DNA of 37,612 bases. It comes from JAWPMV01 sp038527215 (GTDB taxonomy: Bacteria; Bacteroidota; Bacteroidia; J057). The DNA lies in the NCBI GenBank assembly GCA_038527215.1, contig JBCBGC010000078.1, positions 1 through 37,612 of the forward strand, in the 5' to 3' direction. Below are positions 7,367 through 15,321 of the stretch, one piece after another. The notes below the pieces were generated by a model. It ran no database searches, was not told the DNA's origin, and saw only the letters and a list, made by a program, of their open reading frames with translations. Position 1 is the first letter of the stretch; each line of letters starts with the position of its first letter. Both the position numbers and the translations under genes were made by a program.

Positions 7367-8068
7367 TTAAGCATAAACTTTATCCAGGCTGATGACCTTC
7401 CCGTCAGCCAGTTCTATGGTGCGGTCGCTGGCTTTGGCGAAATCATTATCGTGGGTTACCGAGATGATGGTTTGTCCGTATTCTTCCGAGAGCTGTCGGA
7501 AGATGTCAAAGACGATTTGGGTGTTCTTTCCATCCAGGTTACCCGTGGGTTCATCGCCCATGATGATGGCCGGGTCATTGATCAGGGCCCGGGCGATAGA
7601 GACCCGCTGCTGTTGGCCCCCACTCAACTTAGAGGCTTGTTTCAAAGCTTGGTCTTTTAAGCCCAGGATTTCCAGCTTTTGGTAAGCCCGATGCTCAATT
7701 TCCTCGTAGCTATATGCTCCCAGCTTGAGGGCGGGTAGCATGACATTTTTCAAACAAGAAAACTCCGGCAGCAGATAGTGGAACTGGAAGACAAAACCGA
7801 TATTGTTGTTCCGTAAAGGCGAGCTTTGGTCGCTGGTTTTGCCTGTAACTTTTTCTCCCAGGATATGGAGTTCCCCATCGTACTGGGTATCCATGGTGCT
7901 AAGGATATAGAGCAGGGTGGACTTGCCGGAGCCGCTTTTGCCGACCAGGGTTAGAAACTCCCCTTTGTAGACCTCAAAGCTGATGTCATCCAGAACCCGG
8001 AACTTGACGGGCTTGTGGAAATATTTACCGACCTGGTGGGTACTTAATACTACTTCTCGATGGTTCAT
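7367..8068 (-). CDS. ABC transporter ATP-binding protein, LolD/MacB type
   Basis: 233 aa. Walker A GKSGSGKST (43-51), Q-loop near FVFQFHYLLPEF (93-104), signature LSGGQQQR (148-155), Walker B IIMGDEP (168-174), and the switch His in SVTHD are all intact. The LLPEF and GNLDG segments are typical of the LolD/MacB/FtsE branch that pairs with FtsX-like permeases. The gene lies 23 bp after the permease gene and drives the tripartite exporter encoded by the operon. Confidence 0.95.
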   Translation of the reverse strand: MNHREVVLSTHQVGKYFHKPVKFRVLDDISFEVYKGEFLTLVGKSGSGKSTLLYILSTMDTQYDGELHILGEKVTGKTSDQSSPLRNNNIGFVFQFHYLLPEFSCLKNVMLPALKLGAYSYEEIEHRAYQKLEILGLKDQALKQASKLSGGQQQRVSIARALINDPAIIMGDEPTGNLDGKNTQIVFDIFRQLSEEYGQTIISVTHDNDFAKASDRTIELADGKVISLDKVYA

Positions 8069-8091
8069 TTTTTTCGGATTAAAGGGGAGGA

Positions 8092-9324
8092 TTACTTACG
8101 GAAAATGTCAACGGGGTCCACATGTGAAGCCTGGCGAGAAGGCATATAGCCTGCAAAAAGCGTCATCAGTAAGCCCAGGAAAAAGCTCTGGAGGTAGAGG
8201 CCCCACTCATAGGAGATGGGGAAATAGCCTACCGGTCCGCCCATGTATACATTGGACAAAATGAAGATCAGCACTGAGCCGATGACCAGCCCTACCAGGG
8301 TTCCAATCACCCCCATGATGAGGGCTTCCACCATGAAGATGGAAATCACGTCCCGACTGGAAAAGCCCGTGGCTTTGAGGATGGCGATATCATCGATCTT
8401 CTGGGAGATAGTGGAGCTAAGGATATTGTAGATAATGAAGCCCGCTAGCACCAGAATGGACAAAGAAATACTGGTCATCATGGTTCCTCGGGTCGTGTCC
8501 TGAGAAACGATATCGGCATTGGTCGTCTTCCAGTCCTCGACCGAGTACTCGGTGATGCGTTGCAACTTTTCTACATATTCCTCACTGATGTCTGGATTGA
8601 GGGTATTGGCATAAATGGTGTTGACATAGGAAGGGCCTTCTTGTAAAAACTGCTGAGCGGTCGAGATATTGACATAGGAACGAGCATCGTCGATCTGACG
8701 GGTGCCGAACTTGAAGATGCCGACAATCCGCAGCACCTTGGTAACACCATAGGAAGAAGAAACTGTAATATTATCCCCTACATCCAGGGTGAGCTTTTCG
8801 GCCACCCCGCTACCGATGATGATGCCGTTGGCATTGTTGGCCAGATCGGAAACCTGACCTGCCACCATGTGCTTTTGGGTATTGAACATCTTATCGTATT
8901 CGATCATATCGACCCCTATACCTGCCCCTTTTATCTGGGTTTTTCCCCGATTATAAAAAAGGGTGTAGTCAATCTGGGCGATGGCATTGGTGATATAAGG
9001 CTCTTCCTTAACCTCCTCAAGTATGGCGAGCGGGTTGACCAGCGTCTTGGACAGGGTCGTGATCTGCGGATTGACGATGGCGTGGATTTTTCCTTCTTCT
9101 TTGGGTAAAAGGGAACGGCTAAGCTCATCGTCCCGAAAGATCTTTACGTGGGCATTTGTCTCGAATATATTGTCCCGGGAAAAGCTGCTAAAGCCAGAAT
9201 CCAGGGAGTTCATGAAGAGGTAGATCGCCACTCCCAGAGATACCCCCAGGGCTGCCACCATGGTTTGCTTAAAACCTTTGAGAATGTGGGTGGTGGCGAT
9301 TTCTAAGTTGACGGGTAATTTCAT
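8092..9324 (-). CDS. FtsX-like ABC permease (MacB/LolC type)
   Basis: 410 aa. One N-terminal TM helix (about 20-40), a large periplasmic MacB-PCD-type domain (about 45-270), then three C-terminal helices (about 283-308, 330-355 and 378-400), the FtsX domain order. The segment KIDDIAILKATGFSSRDV before the third helix is characteristic of this family. The last residues ASHVDPVDIFRK resemble the usual RxDPxxALR ending. It follows the adaptor gene by 7 bp. With the separate ATPase it forms a MacB-like or LolCDE-like mechanotransmission pump. The substrate cannot be inferred. Confidence 0.93.
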   Translation of the reverse strand: MKLPVNLEIATTHILKGFKQTMVAALGVSLGVAIYLFMNSLDSGFSSFSRDNIFETNAHVKIFRDDELSRSLLPKEEGKIHAIVNPQITTLSKTLVNPLAILEEVKEEPYITNAIAQIDYTLFYNRGKTQIKGAGIGVDMIEYDKMFNTQKHMVAGQVSDLANNANGIIIGSGVAEKLTLDVGDNITVSSSYGVTKVLRIVGIFKFGTRQIDDARSYVNISTAQQFLQEGPSYVNTIYANTLNPDISEEYVEKLQRITEYSVEDWKTTNADIVSQDTTRGTMMTSISLSILVLAGFIIYNILSSTISQKIDDIAILKATGFSSRDVISIFMVEALIMGVIGTLVGLVIGSVLIFILSNVYMGGPVGYFPISYEWGLYLQSFFLGLLMTLFAGYMPSRQASHVDPVDIFRK

Positions 9325-9331
9325 GAGACCA

Positions 9332-10450
9332 CTAGTTTTGGGTGATGAGGTTGTCGGTCACCAGGATGGTATTTTCGTCTATGCCTGAGAGGACCTGCAC
9401 CCATTCATTGCTGACAAACTGGGTGCTGACCTTGGTCTTTTCTTCCTGGCCTTTGATCTGCACATAGCCCCCAAAGTCGAGGTAGTTGCGCGGGATGAGC
9501 AGGGCACTTTGCTGCTCGCCTACTACGATATTGGTTTGCAGTTGCGTATTGACAATCTGGAAGCCGAGGCTGTCCGCGAAGTAGAGCTTACAGATGAAGG
9601 ACTGGGAGGCTTGGTTGAAAGAAGGATTAATCTCCTTGACAGTTCCCCGCAAGGTCTCTCCGGGATGGGTGTTCAATTCGATGACTGCTTCCTGTCCCAC
9701 CTGGATGCGGGCGATGTTGCTTTCGTCTATGTTCACTTCGGCGTACAAAACATCCGGACTTCCGATCAGCGCAATCACATCTCCCTGCCGCACATAGTCG
9801 CCCACTTCTTTATAAGTCTGGTAAACCTTGCCTCGACTCAGGGCTTTGACCTGGTTGTTGCCCAGGGCGGTGGAGTAAATGCCTACACTGGTTTGGTTGT
9901 TCACCACCTGCTGCTCCGCGTCGCGCTTCAACTGCTGGTAACTTTCTACCGCCGACTCATAGTTGTTAACCGAAGTCTGGTAAGCCAATAAGGCATTTTC
10001 GTAGTCTATCCGGGCGATGCTGTTGCTGGCCAACAAGCGCTTATACCGCTGCTCGGTTTTTTGATCCTGCTCCATTTTCTGCCGGTTGATTTTGATGGCA
10101 TATTCAGCTTGCTGAAGCAAAGGAGAATCTTCCTGGGTATTGCTTTTGGCGATGTCCAGTAACTCGGAGGCGCCACGTGTATTGATGAAGTTTTCCTGGT
10201 TATCGATCACGGCCAGGACCATGCCTTTCTTCACGATATCTCCGTCGGTGATGGCCAGTTCGCTGATATATCCAGCGGTTCGGGCGGTCAGCTGATAGGT
10301 GCCTTCCGCCTGCAGGGAACCGGAGGCAAACACGGTTTCCGTTACATCCTTACGGATGGGTTTGGTTTCAGCCGTTACTTTTCCACAGGAAGTAAGAGAG
10401 AGGGAAAAGAGGGCTCCACAAAGGCTGAGGAGGATGAATGATCGCTTCAT
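9332..10450 (-). CDS. Periplasmic adaptor (HlyD/MacA-like) lipoprotein
   Basis: 372 aa. Signal peptide with a lipobox ending at Cys22 (LTSCGK). A biotinyl-lipoyl-like half-domain (about 45-75: ISELAITDGDIVKKGMVLA) leads to a helical hairpin (about 95-190, Gln-rich coiled coil), the second lipoyl half (about 195-235, GDYVRQGDVIALIG) and beta-barrel/membrane-proximal domains with INPSFNQASQSF. This is the membrane-fusion-protein layout. It would bridge the FtsX-like permease and the TolC-like channel. The start codon lies 1 bp after the channel gene stop, indicating tight coupling. Confidence 0.93.
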   Translation of the reverse strand: MKRSFILLSLCGALFSLSLTSCGKVTAETKPIRKDVTETVFASGSLQAEGTYQLTARTAGYISELAITDGDIVKKGMVLAVIDNQENFINTRGASELLDIAKSNTQEDSPLLQQAEYAIKINRQKMEQDQKTEQRYKRLLASNSIARIDYENALLAYQTSVNNYESAVESYQQLKRDAEQQVVNNQTSVGIYSTALGNNQVKALSRGKVYQTYKEVGDYVRQGDVIALIGSPDVLYAEVNIDESNIARIQVGQEAVIELNTHPGETLRGTVKEINPSFNQASQSFICKLYFADSLGFQIVNTQLQTNIVVGEQQSALLIPRNYLDFGGYVQIKGQEEKTKVSTQFVSNEWVQVLSGIDENTILVTDNLITQN

Positions 10451-10451
10451 G

Positions 10452-11804
10452 TTATCTGATGTTATTATGGATGTTGATGTTGGATAAAGCCAGGTCTACG
10501 GAGACCTCAGAGGAGATCAGGGCATACTGTGCGTTGACCATGGCGTTGAAACTGTTGATGGTTTGTTCCAGGCTAATCAGACCTTCCCGGTAGAGTTCCT
10601 GGTTTTTGTAAAAGGTATCCTGGCGCAGGCTTAAAATTTCCCGATTGGTTCTGGCTTGAGACTGAGCTTTTTCATATTCATTTTTCAGGCTTTTCTGATC
10701 CAGACTGGCTTTGATGCGAGCCTGCTCGGTCTGGTTGATCGCCATTTGATAATCGTACTTGGCCGCGTAGGTCTGGCTGACGCGCTGGGAACTGGGAATC
10801 GGAATATTCAGGTTCACCCCGATATAGTTGCTATTGATCCAGTTTCCGGTAAAAGGCTCGAATTCCGTATTGTAGAGGTTATTGGAGTTGGAAAGCTGCA
10901 AGGAAAGCGAGGGCAGATAAGCCGCCTTGGTCCCTTTGTAGCTTTGTAAGGCATATGCTTCCTGTAAGCGGGCCTGTTCCAGCTCTAAGCCGTTGAGTTG
11001 AATGCTTGGCATCAACAAAGAAGGCGGAGCCACCTTTCCGGGCTGTATGTTCACCGCGGTTTCCTCCGGGATATCACACAGGAGTTTCAGGCTGATGTAA
11101 TACTGTTCCAGCAGGTATTCCAACTGATGCAGACTTTCCTGGGTGTTCAGGTAGTTGACCTTGCTGTCGTTCACATCCTGCTGCTTGACCAGGCCTTCCT
11201 CATACTTGTGCACCACAATTTGGTGTAAGGTGTCCGAAGCAGCCAGGTTTTGTTTGCTGCTCTCGATTTGCTCCTGCAGGCTGACAATGTTGTAGTAATT
11301 CGCCGCGATGTTCTCCTGGAGATTTTTGCGGGAAACCTGCTGATTGGTACTGCTCAGGTCGATGTTAATATTGGCCAGTTTCAAGTTGGACCAGCCAGCG
11401 GGGTTGATGAGTTTGACATCTGCGTAGTTGGTGAGGTTGGTATTGTACTGTACCCCCATCTCTACCTCCCGGAAGGTACCCGGTTCTCCACCGAAGATTT
11501 CGGCTGGAAATAAATTCACCCCCAGGTTGGTATTGTTGGTGAATTGGGCGGAGAGGAGGGCTCCGGTAATGTCTACGGTGCCCAGGACGGCGGCCAGTTT
11601 GGCTTTCTTTGCCTGGTCTAACCGGAGGGCATCGTTACGAAGGTTAAGACTTTGGTTGTCCGTATAATCCAGTACTTCCTCCAGGCTGTGAAAGACCGTG
11701 CTGGAAATGCCCTGACCTCGGCTTTCGGCTTGCCCCTGGACCTGGCCCAGGCCCAACCAGCAAAGGAGGGCGGTAAGCAATACGGGATGAAATCTTGGTG
11801 TCAT
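10452..11804 (-). CDS. TolC-like outer membrane efflux protein
   Basis: 450 aa with a signal peptide (about 1-26). Long helical stretches rich in Gln, Asn and Leu and the two OEP repeats (about 50-240 and 270-445) are visible, including the paired EQIESSKQNLAASDTL and LYREGLISLEQTINSFN segments that are usual in this family. It is the first gene of the exporter operon, directly after the LytTR regulator gene with a 103-bp gap that contains a repeated candidate operator. It would form the outer-membrane duct. Confidence 0.93.
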   Translation of the reverse strand: MTPRFHPVLLTALLCWLGLGQVQGQAESRGQGISSTVFHSLEEVLDYTDNQSLNLRNDALRLDQAKKAKLAAVLGTVDITGALLSAQFTNNTNLGVNLFPAEIFGGEPGTFREVEMGVQYNTNLTNYADVKLINPAGWSNLKLANINIDLSSTNQQVSRKNLQENIAANYYNIVSLQEQIESSKQNLAASDTLHQIVVHKYEEGLVKQQDVNDSKVNYLNTQESLHQLEYLLEQYYISLKLLCDIPEETAVNIQPGKVAPPSLLMPSIQLNGLELEQARLQEAYALQSYKGTKAAYLPSLSLQLSNSNNLYNTEFEPFTGNWINSNYIGVNLNIPIPSSQRVSQTYAAKYDYQMAINQTEQARIKASLDQKSLKNEYEKAQSQARTNREILSLRQDTFYKNQELYREGLISLEQTINSFNAMVNAQYALISSEVSVDLALSNINIHNNIR

Positions 11805-11866
11805 AATGTTGTTGATTATGACCCAAAACTAGCCCGGGCTTATAGCCTATTGAATAGAAAACTCAG

Positions 11867-11897
11867 TAAAATGGACAAATTGGGATTAAAGTGGACA
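11867..11897 (-). promoter_or_regulatory. Direct repeat, candidate LytTR operator before the efflux operon
   Basis: TAAAaTGGACA (11867-11877) and TAAAgTGGACA (11887-11897) are 10/11 identical and exactly 20 bp apart start to start; on the transcribed strand they read TGTCCAyTTTA. LytTR regulators generally bind two 9-10-bp direct repeats about two helical turns apart, so the spacing fits. The site lies in the 103-bp gap between the regulator gene and the TolC-like gene, the most likely target. Confidence 0.6.
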
Positions 11898-11907
11898 GAG
11901 TGGCCGG

Positions 11908-12672
11908 TCAAGTATTCGCCAGCCATTCCAGAAAGGCCGTGATTTTGACTTTGCCGATCAGAATTTGAGCGTCAAAAGGGAAGTTCAGATGCACCATGAC
12001 CTTACGATTGAAGTAATGGGAAGCATCTTTTACCGCTTTACGGTTGATCAAATACTGACGGTTAGCCCGGAAGAAAGTAGGGGTGTAGCGCTCTTCTAAT
12101 TCATTGAGCTTGTGATTGAGCAGGTGCTTTTTTCCCTGGAAGGTATAGGCAAAAACCGCGTCATGCTCGATAAAAAACAAGGCGATCTTCTCCACCGGCA
12201 AAGGAATGATTTTATCACCTTGCTGGATAATAACCGAAGGAGCTTTAGCAGGGCTGAGCTGCTGTTTCAGGGCATGCATGAGATCTGCATAGGCGGGCTG
12301 GGGGGCCTGGGCGCTGTTTTGCAGGGTATGGTATTTTTCCAGCGCCTGCTTTACGGTATCTGCTGAAAAAGGCTTGACCAGATAATCGATCCCCAGGGTT
12401 TTAAAAGCATCCAGGGCGTATTGGTTAAAAGCGGTGCAATAGATGATGGGGACCTTGACGGCAGTTTTTTCAAAAATCTCAAAGCTCAACCCATCTCCCA
12501 GCTGGATGTCTGAAAAAATCAGATCGATCTGAGGCTCCGTTTCCAAAAATTCGCAGGCCTCTTCTACACTAGGCAGGATCGCCACAATCTTCGCTCCGGG
12601 TTCTACGGCCTCTATGGTTCTGGATAAATCCCGGGCCGTGAGTTTCTCATCTTCAATGATGGCGATCTTCAT
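11908..12672 (-). CDS. LytTR-family response regulator of the efflux module
   Basis: 254 aa. Receiver domain (about 1-115) with E7-D8, phospho-acceptor Asp55 in LIFSDIQL, Thr80-Ala81 and Lys100 in YLVKPF. A Gln/Pro/Ala linker (about 116-145) precedes a C-terminal LytTR domain (about 150-250) with KIALFFIEHD and FFRANRQYLINRKAV. Its start overlaps the kinase stop by 4 bp (ATGA type), so the pair is translationally coupled. It probably controls the following TolC/adaptor/permease/ATPase operon through the direct repeat 11867-11897. Confidence 0.95.
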   Translation of the reverse strand: MKIAIIEDEKLTARDLSRTIEAVEPGAKIVAILPSVEEACEFLETEPQIDLIFSDIQLGDGLSFEIFEKTAVKVPIIYCTAFNQYALDAFKTLGIDYLVKPFSADTVKQALEKYHTLQNSAQAPQPAYADLMHALKQQLSPAKAPSVIIQQGDKIIPLPVEKIALFFIEHDAVFAYTFQGKKHLLNHKLNELEERYTPTFFRANRQYLINRKAVKDASHYFNRKVMVHLNFPFDAQILIGKVKITAFLEWLANT

Positions 12673-13700
12673 GGGCTAACGTATGGAAGTAATACCTGGA
12701 ACTGCGTATCCGTCTGGATAATATCAATGGGTTTTTCGGTCAAAAACGCACTCCTTTTCGAAAGATTTTCCAATCCTGTACCCGCCCGTTCTGTTACCTT
12801 CAGGGAAACGATATTGTTCACCACCTTCAGACATCCTGCCTCCGCTTCAATGCGAATGTGGAGCGGTCGTTTTTCGGTAAAATAATTATGCTTGAACGCA
12901 TTCTCGACCAGGGTTTGCAGGGCAAATACGGGCACCCGATAGGACATGATGTCTGCGGGAAGCTCTGCCTCAAAGGTGAAGGCCTCCTCAAATCGGATTT
13001 TTTGCAGTGCTACATAGTTCTCCACGAAGGCCATTTCATCAGCTATGCTCACCATTTCTGCCTGATGTGATTCCACCGCATACCGCAGAAAATCCGATAG
13101 TTTGACCGTATAGGTCTCTGCCATCGAGGCATTTTCCTGGATGAGAGATTTGAGGATGCTCAGGGCATTGAACAAAAAATGCGGTTGCAGCTGCCGCATC
13201 AGGACCTGGTTTTCTGCCTCCAGTTTTTGCATGCGCAGGGTAGCGATGGTGCGATCAGCCTTTTGTCTTTTGCTTTCTCCAACGATGACATTAATGATGA
13301 GCAAAATCAAGGTATTCAAAACGATGGTCATGGCAATGGGCTGGACCAGATACTGCTCAACCACTCCGCGAAATTGGACAAAGGATTGAAAAGGAGCTTT
13401 GAGGATGTTGGAAAAAAAAGTCAGGAAATAGCTAAGTAGGATGAAATTCCAGCGGAACTCCTTTTCCCGGATGACAAAAAGGTAATGGTTGATCAGCCAA
13501 TACAGGATTACGCTGATTTGCACCGAAATGAAAAATCCAAAGCCTCGCTTCAGGTCCAGCACGTCAAAAATGAAAAAAGGGCTGACTGCAAAAAGCGCCA
13601 GCAAAGGGGAAGTGATCAGGGCATAGGTAAAGATTGTCTTTCTCAACGTGCAGAATTTGGAAAAAAATGAGCCGTAATTCGCGGAAGAAATCGCTGGCAT
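12669..13700 (-). CDS. LytS/YehU-type sensor histidine kinase
   Basis: 343 aa. Four N-terminal hydrophobic helices (about 22-47, 55-78, 84-105 and 118-140) with almost no periplasmic loop, a short coiled coil (about 145-168), the His_kinase motif RQLQPHFLFNAL with His174, the N box ALQTLVENAFKHN and a short GTGLENL ATP-lid. The lack of an extracellular sensor domain suggests intramembrane sensing of envelope or drug stress. It is the first gene of the module and overlaps the regulator. The exact start is uncertain; the chosen ATG gives a hydrophilic 20-residue leader. Confidence 0.93.
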   Translation of the reverse strand: MPAISSANYGSFFSKFCTLRKTIFTYALITSPLLALFAVSPFFIFDVLDLKRGFGFFISVQISVILYWLINHYLFVIREKEFRWNFILLSYFLTFFSNILKAPFQSFVQFRGVVEQYLVQPIAMTIVLNTLILLIINVIVGESKRQKADRTIATLRMQKLEAENQVLMRQLQPHFLFNALSILKSLIQENASMAETYTVKLSDFLRYAVESHQAEMVSIADEMAFVENYVALQKIRFEEAFTFEAELPADIMSYRVPVFALQTLVENAFKHNYFTEKRPLHIRIEAEAGCLKVVNNIVSLKVTERAGTGLENLSKRSAFLTEKPIDIIQTDTQFQVLLPYVSP

Positions 13701-13954
13701 GGACTGAATTCCCAGGAACCTGGTCTGCCATGGTTTCTGTTACCTAAAGCTAGGTCTTTTTTAGGATTGTCTCATGGCTGCCCCTTATTTTGTCCACAAG
13801 CTTTCCTAAATCTAGTAGAGCTTGAAGCTATTTGACCTGCTCGAGGGCTCGGAAGTGATGAAAGGTTAATATTGTTCAAATAATTGCTAAATCCGGTAAA
13901 CCATCCTGAACAAAAAGACAGCATCTTTCCTCTTCGAAAAATGAACCAATAAAC
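13701..13954. promoter_or_regulatory. Divergent regulatory gap between kinase and SDR genes
   Basis: This 254-bp gap holds the promoters of the minus-strand kinase operon and the plus-strand SDR gene. One copy of TGTCCA occurs at 13791-13796, the core of the direct repeat seen before the TolC-like gene, but single and in the opposite orientation relative to transcription. TAATATTG (13867-13874) is one base off the TAnnTTTG -7 element for the SDR gene. An ATG-initiated 3-codon reading frame (13941-13952) ends 2 bp before the SDR start. Confidence 0.4.
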
Positions 13955-14746
13955 GTGGACTTAGGACTCACCCATAAAACCGCCCTCATTACAGGTTCTA
14001 CTGCTGGCATAGGCTTCGCCACCGCAAAAACCCTGGCCCAGGAAGGCGCGAGCGTCTATCTGCACGGACGCTCCGAGACCGGTGTACAGGCGGCAATCAG
14101 CAAACTCAAAGCAGCCTTGCCCCAGGCAGACATTCACGGCATAGCAGCGGACGCCAGCCAGGCAGCGGACTTACAAAGGCTCACCGAACAGCTACCTGAA
14201 ATCGATATCCTGGTCAATAATGTAGGCATTTACACCTCGCAGCCCTTCTTCGAAACAGCAGACGAAGACTGGCAGCGCCAGTTTGAGGTCAATGTCATGA
14301 GTGGAGTGCGCCTTTCGCGCCACTATTTGCCGAAGATGCTTAAGGCCAATTGGGGCCGCATCCTCTTTATTTCCAGCGAATGCGCCACCCTGGTACCTGC
14401 GGATTTGATCGCTTACAGCATGACCAAAGCCGCTTTGCTGGCCGTTTCCCGAGGCCTGGCCCAATTGACCGGTGGCAGTGAAGTGACCGTCAATACCATC
14501 ATTCCCGGCTCCACCTTTACCGAAGGAGCCGAGCAGTTTTTAAAAGGGGTAGCCAAGCAGGAAGGAAAAAGCGTGGCCGAGGTGGAAACCGCTTTTTTTC
14601 AGGAGGTGCGCACATCTTCTCTCCTACAACGATTTGCCAAGGTCGAAGAAGTGGCTCATACCATTGCCTATTTTGCCAGTCCGCTTTCCTCTGCGACCAA
14701 TGGGGCCAGCATCAAAGTTGATGGCGGCAGCATGGGCGGATTATGA
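13955..14746 (+). CDS. Short-chain dehydrogenase/reductase (classical SDR)
   Basis: 263 aa, the normal classical SDR length. Cofactor motif TGSTAGIG (13-20), NNVG (88-91), catalytic Ser140/141, Tyr154 and Lys158 (YSMTK), and a C-terminal VDGG. Arg39 after the second strand (HGRS) favours NADP(H). The start is GTG at 13955; there is no nearby in-frame ATG and the MDLGL N-terminus is typical of this subgroup. A 3-codon ATG frame ending at 13952 precedes it and could couple translation. The Dabb lipoprotein gene follows after 39 bp on the same strand. The substrate is unknown. Confidence 0.93.
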   Translation: MDLGLTHKTALITGSTAGIGFATAKTLAQEGASVYLHGRSETGVQAAISKLKAALPQADIHGIAADASQAADLQRLTEQLPEIDILVNNVGIYTSQPFFETADEDWQRQFEVNVMSGVRLSRHYLPKMLKANWGRILFISSECATLVPADLIAYSMTKAALLAVSRGLAQLTGGSEVTVNTIIPGSTFTEGAEQFLKGVAKQEGKSVAEVETAFFQEVRTSSLLQRFAKVEEVAHTIAYFASPLSSATNGASIKVDGGSMGGL

Positions 14747-14785
14747 CGCCAAAATCCACCTATTAAAAAGAAACCGATACGTACC

Positions 14786-15244
14786 ATGCATAAAATCACC
14801 CTATTCCTCAGCAGTCTCGTATGCCTCGCGGCTTTTGCCTGTACCCAACCCAAAGCCCAGGTAGCCGAAACAACCGAAGCAGCCGCTACCGTAACCGAAT
14901 CCTCAGAAACTATGGCTCAAAGAAATCTCCGCCACGTAGTCCTCTTCAAATTCAAAGACGATGCCCCGGAGGCAGAAGTAGACAAACTGCACGCAGCCTT
15001 TAATGCTTTGCCCGCCGCCATTCCTGAAATCGTGGATTTTGAGTGGGGCATCAATGATAGCCCGGAAAACTTCCATCAGGATTTTACCCACTGTTACCTG
15101 GTCACCTTCGCTTCAACCGAGGACCGAGATTCTGTCTATACGCCCCATCCCCAGCATCAGGCCTTTGTACAAAGCCTTCAGCCCTGGCTGGAAAAAGTCT
15201 TCGTGGTAGACTATTGGGCTTATGCGCCCGAAGAGGTACAGTAA
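14786..15244 (+). CDS. Dabb-domain (stress-responsive A/B barrel) lipoprotein
   Basis: 152 aa. Signal peptide with a likely lipobox at Cys19 (AFAC), an Ala/Thr/Glu-rich linker (about 24-45), then a Dabb domain (PF07876, about 48-147) starting LRHVVLFKFKDDA and including DFEWGIN, TFASTEDRDSVYTPHPQHQAF and a final VFVVDYW. Dabb domains are small ferredoxin-like dimers found in stress proteins and in some plant and bacterial cyclases. The Dabb part begins with Met43, so a cytoplasmic ancestor may have gained a secretion leader. It follows the SDR gene and is closed by a strong hairpin. Confidence 0.9.
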   Translation: MHKITLFLSSLVCLAAFACTQPKAQVAETTEAAATVTESSETMAQRNLRHVVLFKFKDDAPEAEVDKLHAAFNALPAAIPEIVDFEWGINDSPENFHQDFTHCYLVTFASTEDRDSVYTPHPQHQAFVQSLQPWLEKVFVVDYWAYAPEEVQ

Positions 15245-15260
15245 ACTACCGTATACCAAC

Positions 15261-15300
15261 ATCCCGGAATCAGGCTTTGCTATCTGCCTGATTCCGGGAT
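15261..15300. terminator. Bidirectional terminator hairpin
   Basis: Perfect 15-bp stem (ATCCCGGAATCAGGC at 15261-15275 and its complement at 15286-15300) with a 10-nt loop, between the Dabb gene stop and the stop of the convergent protease gene. Followed on the plus strand by TCTATTTAAAA, a weak T tract. Confidence 0.8.
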
Positions 15301-15321
15301 TCTATTTAAAAGGGGCTTTCC

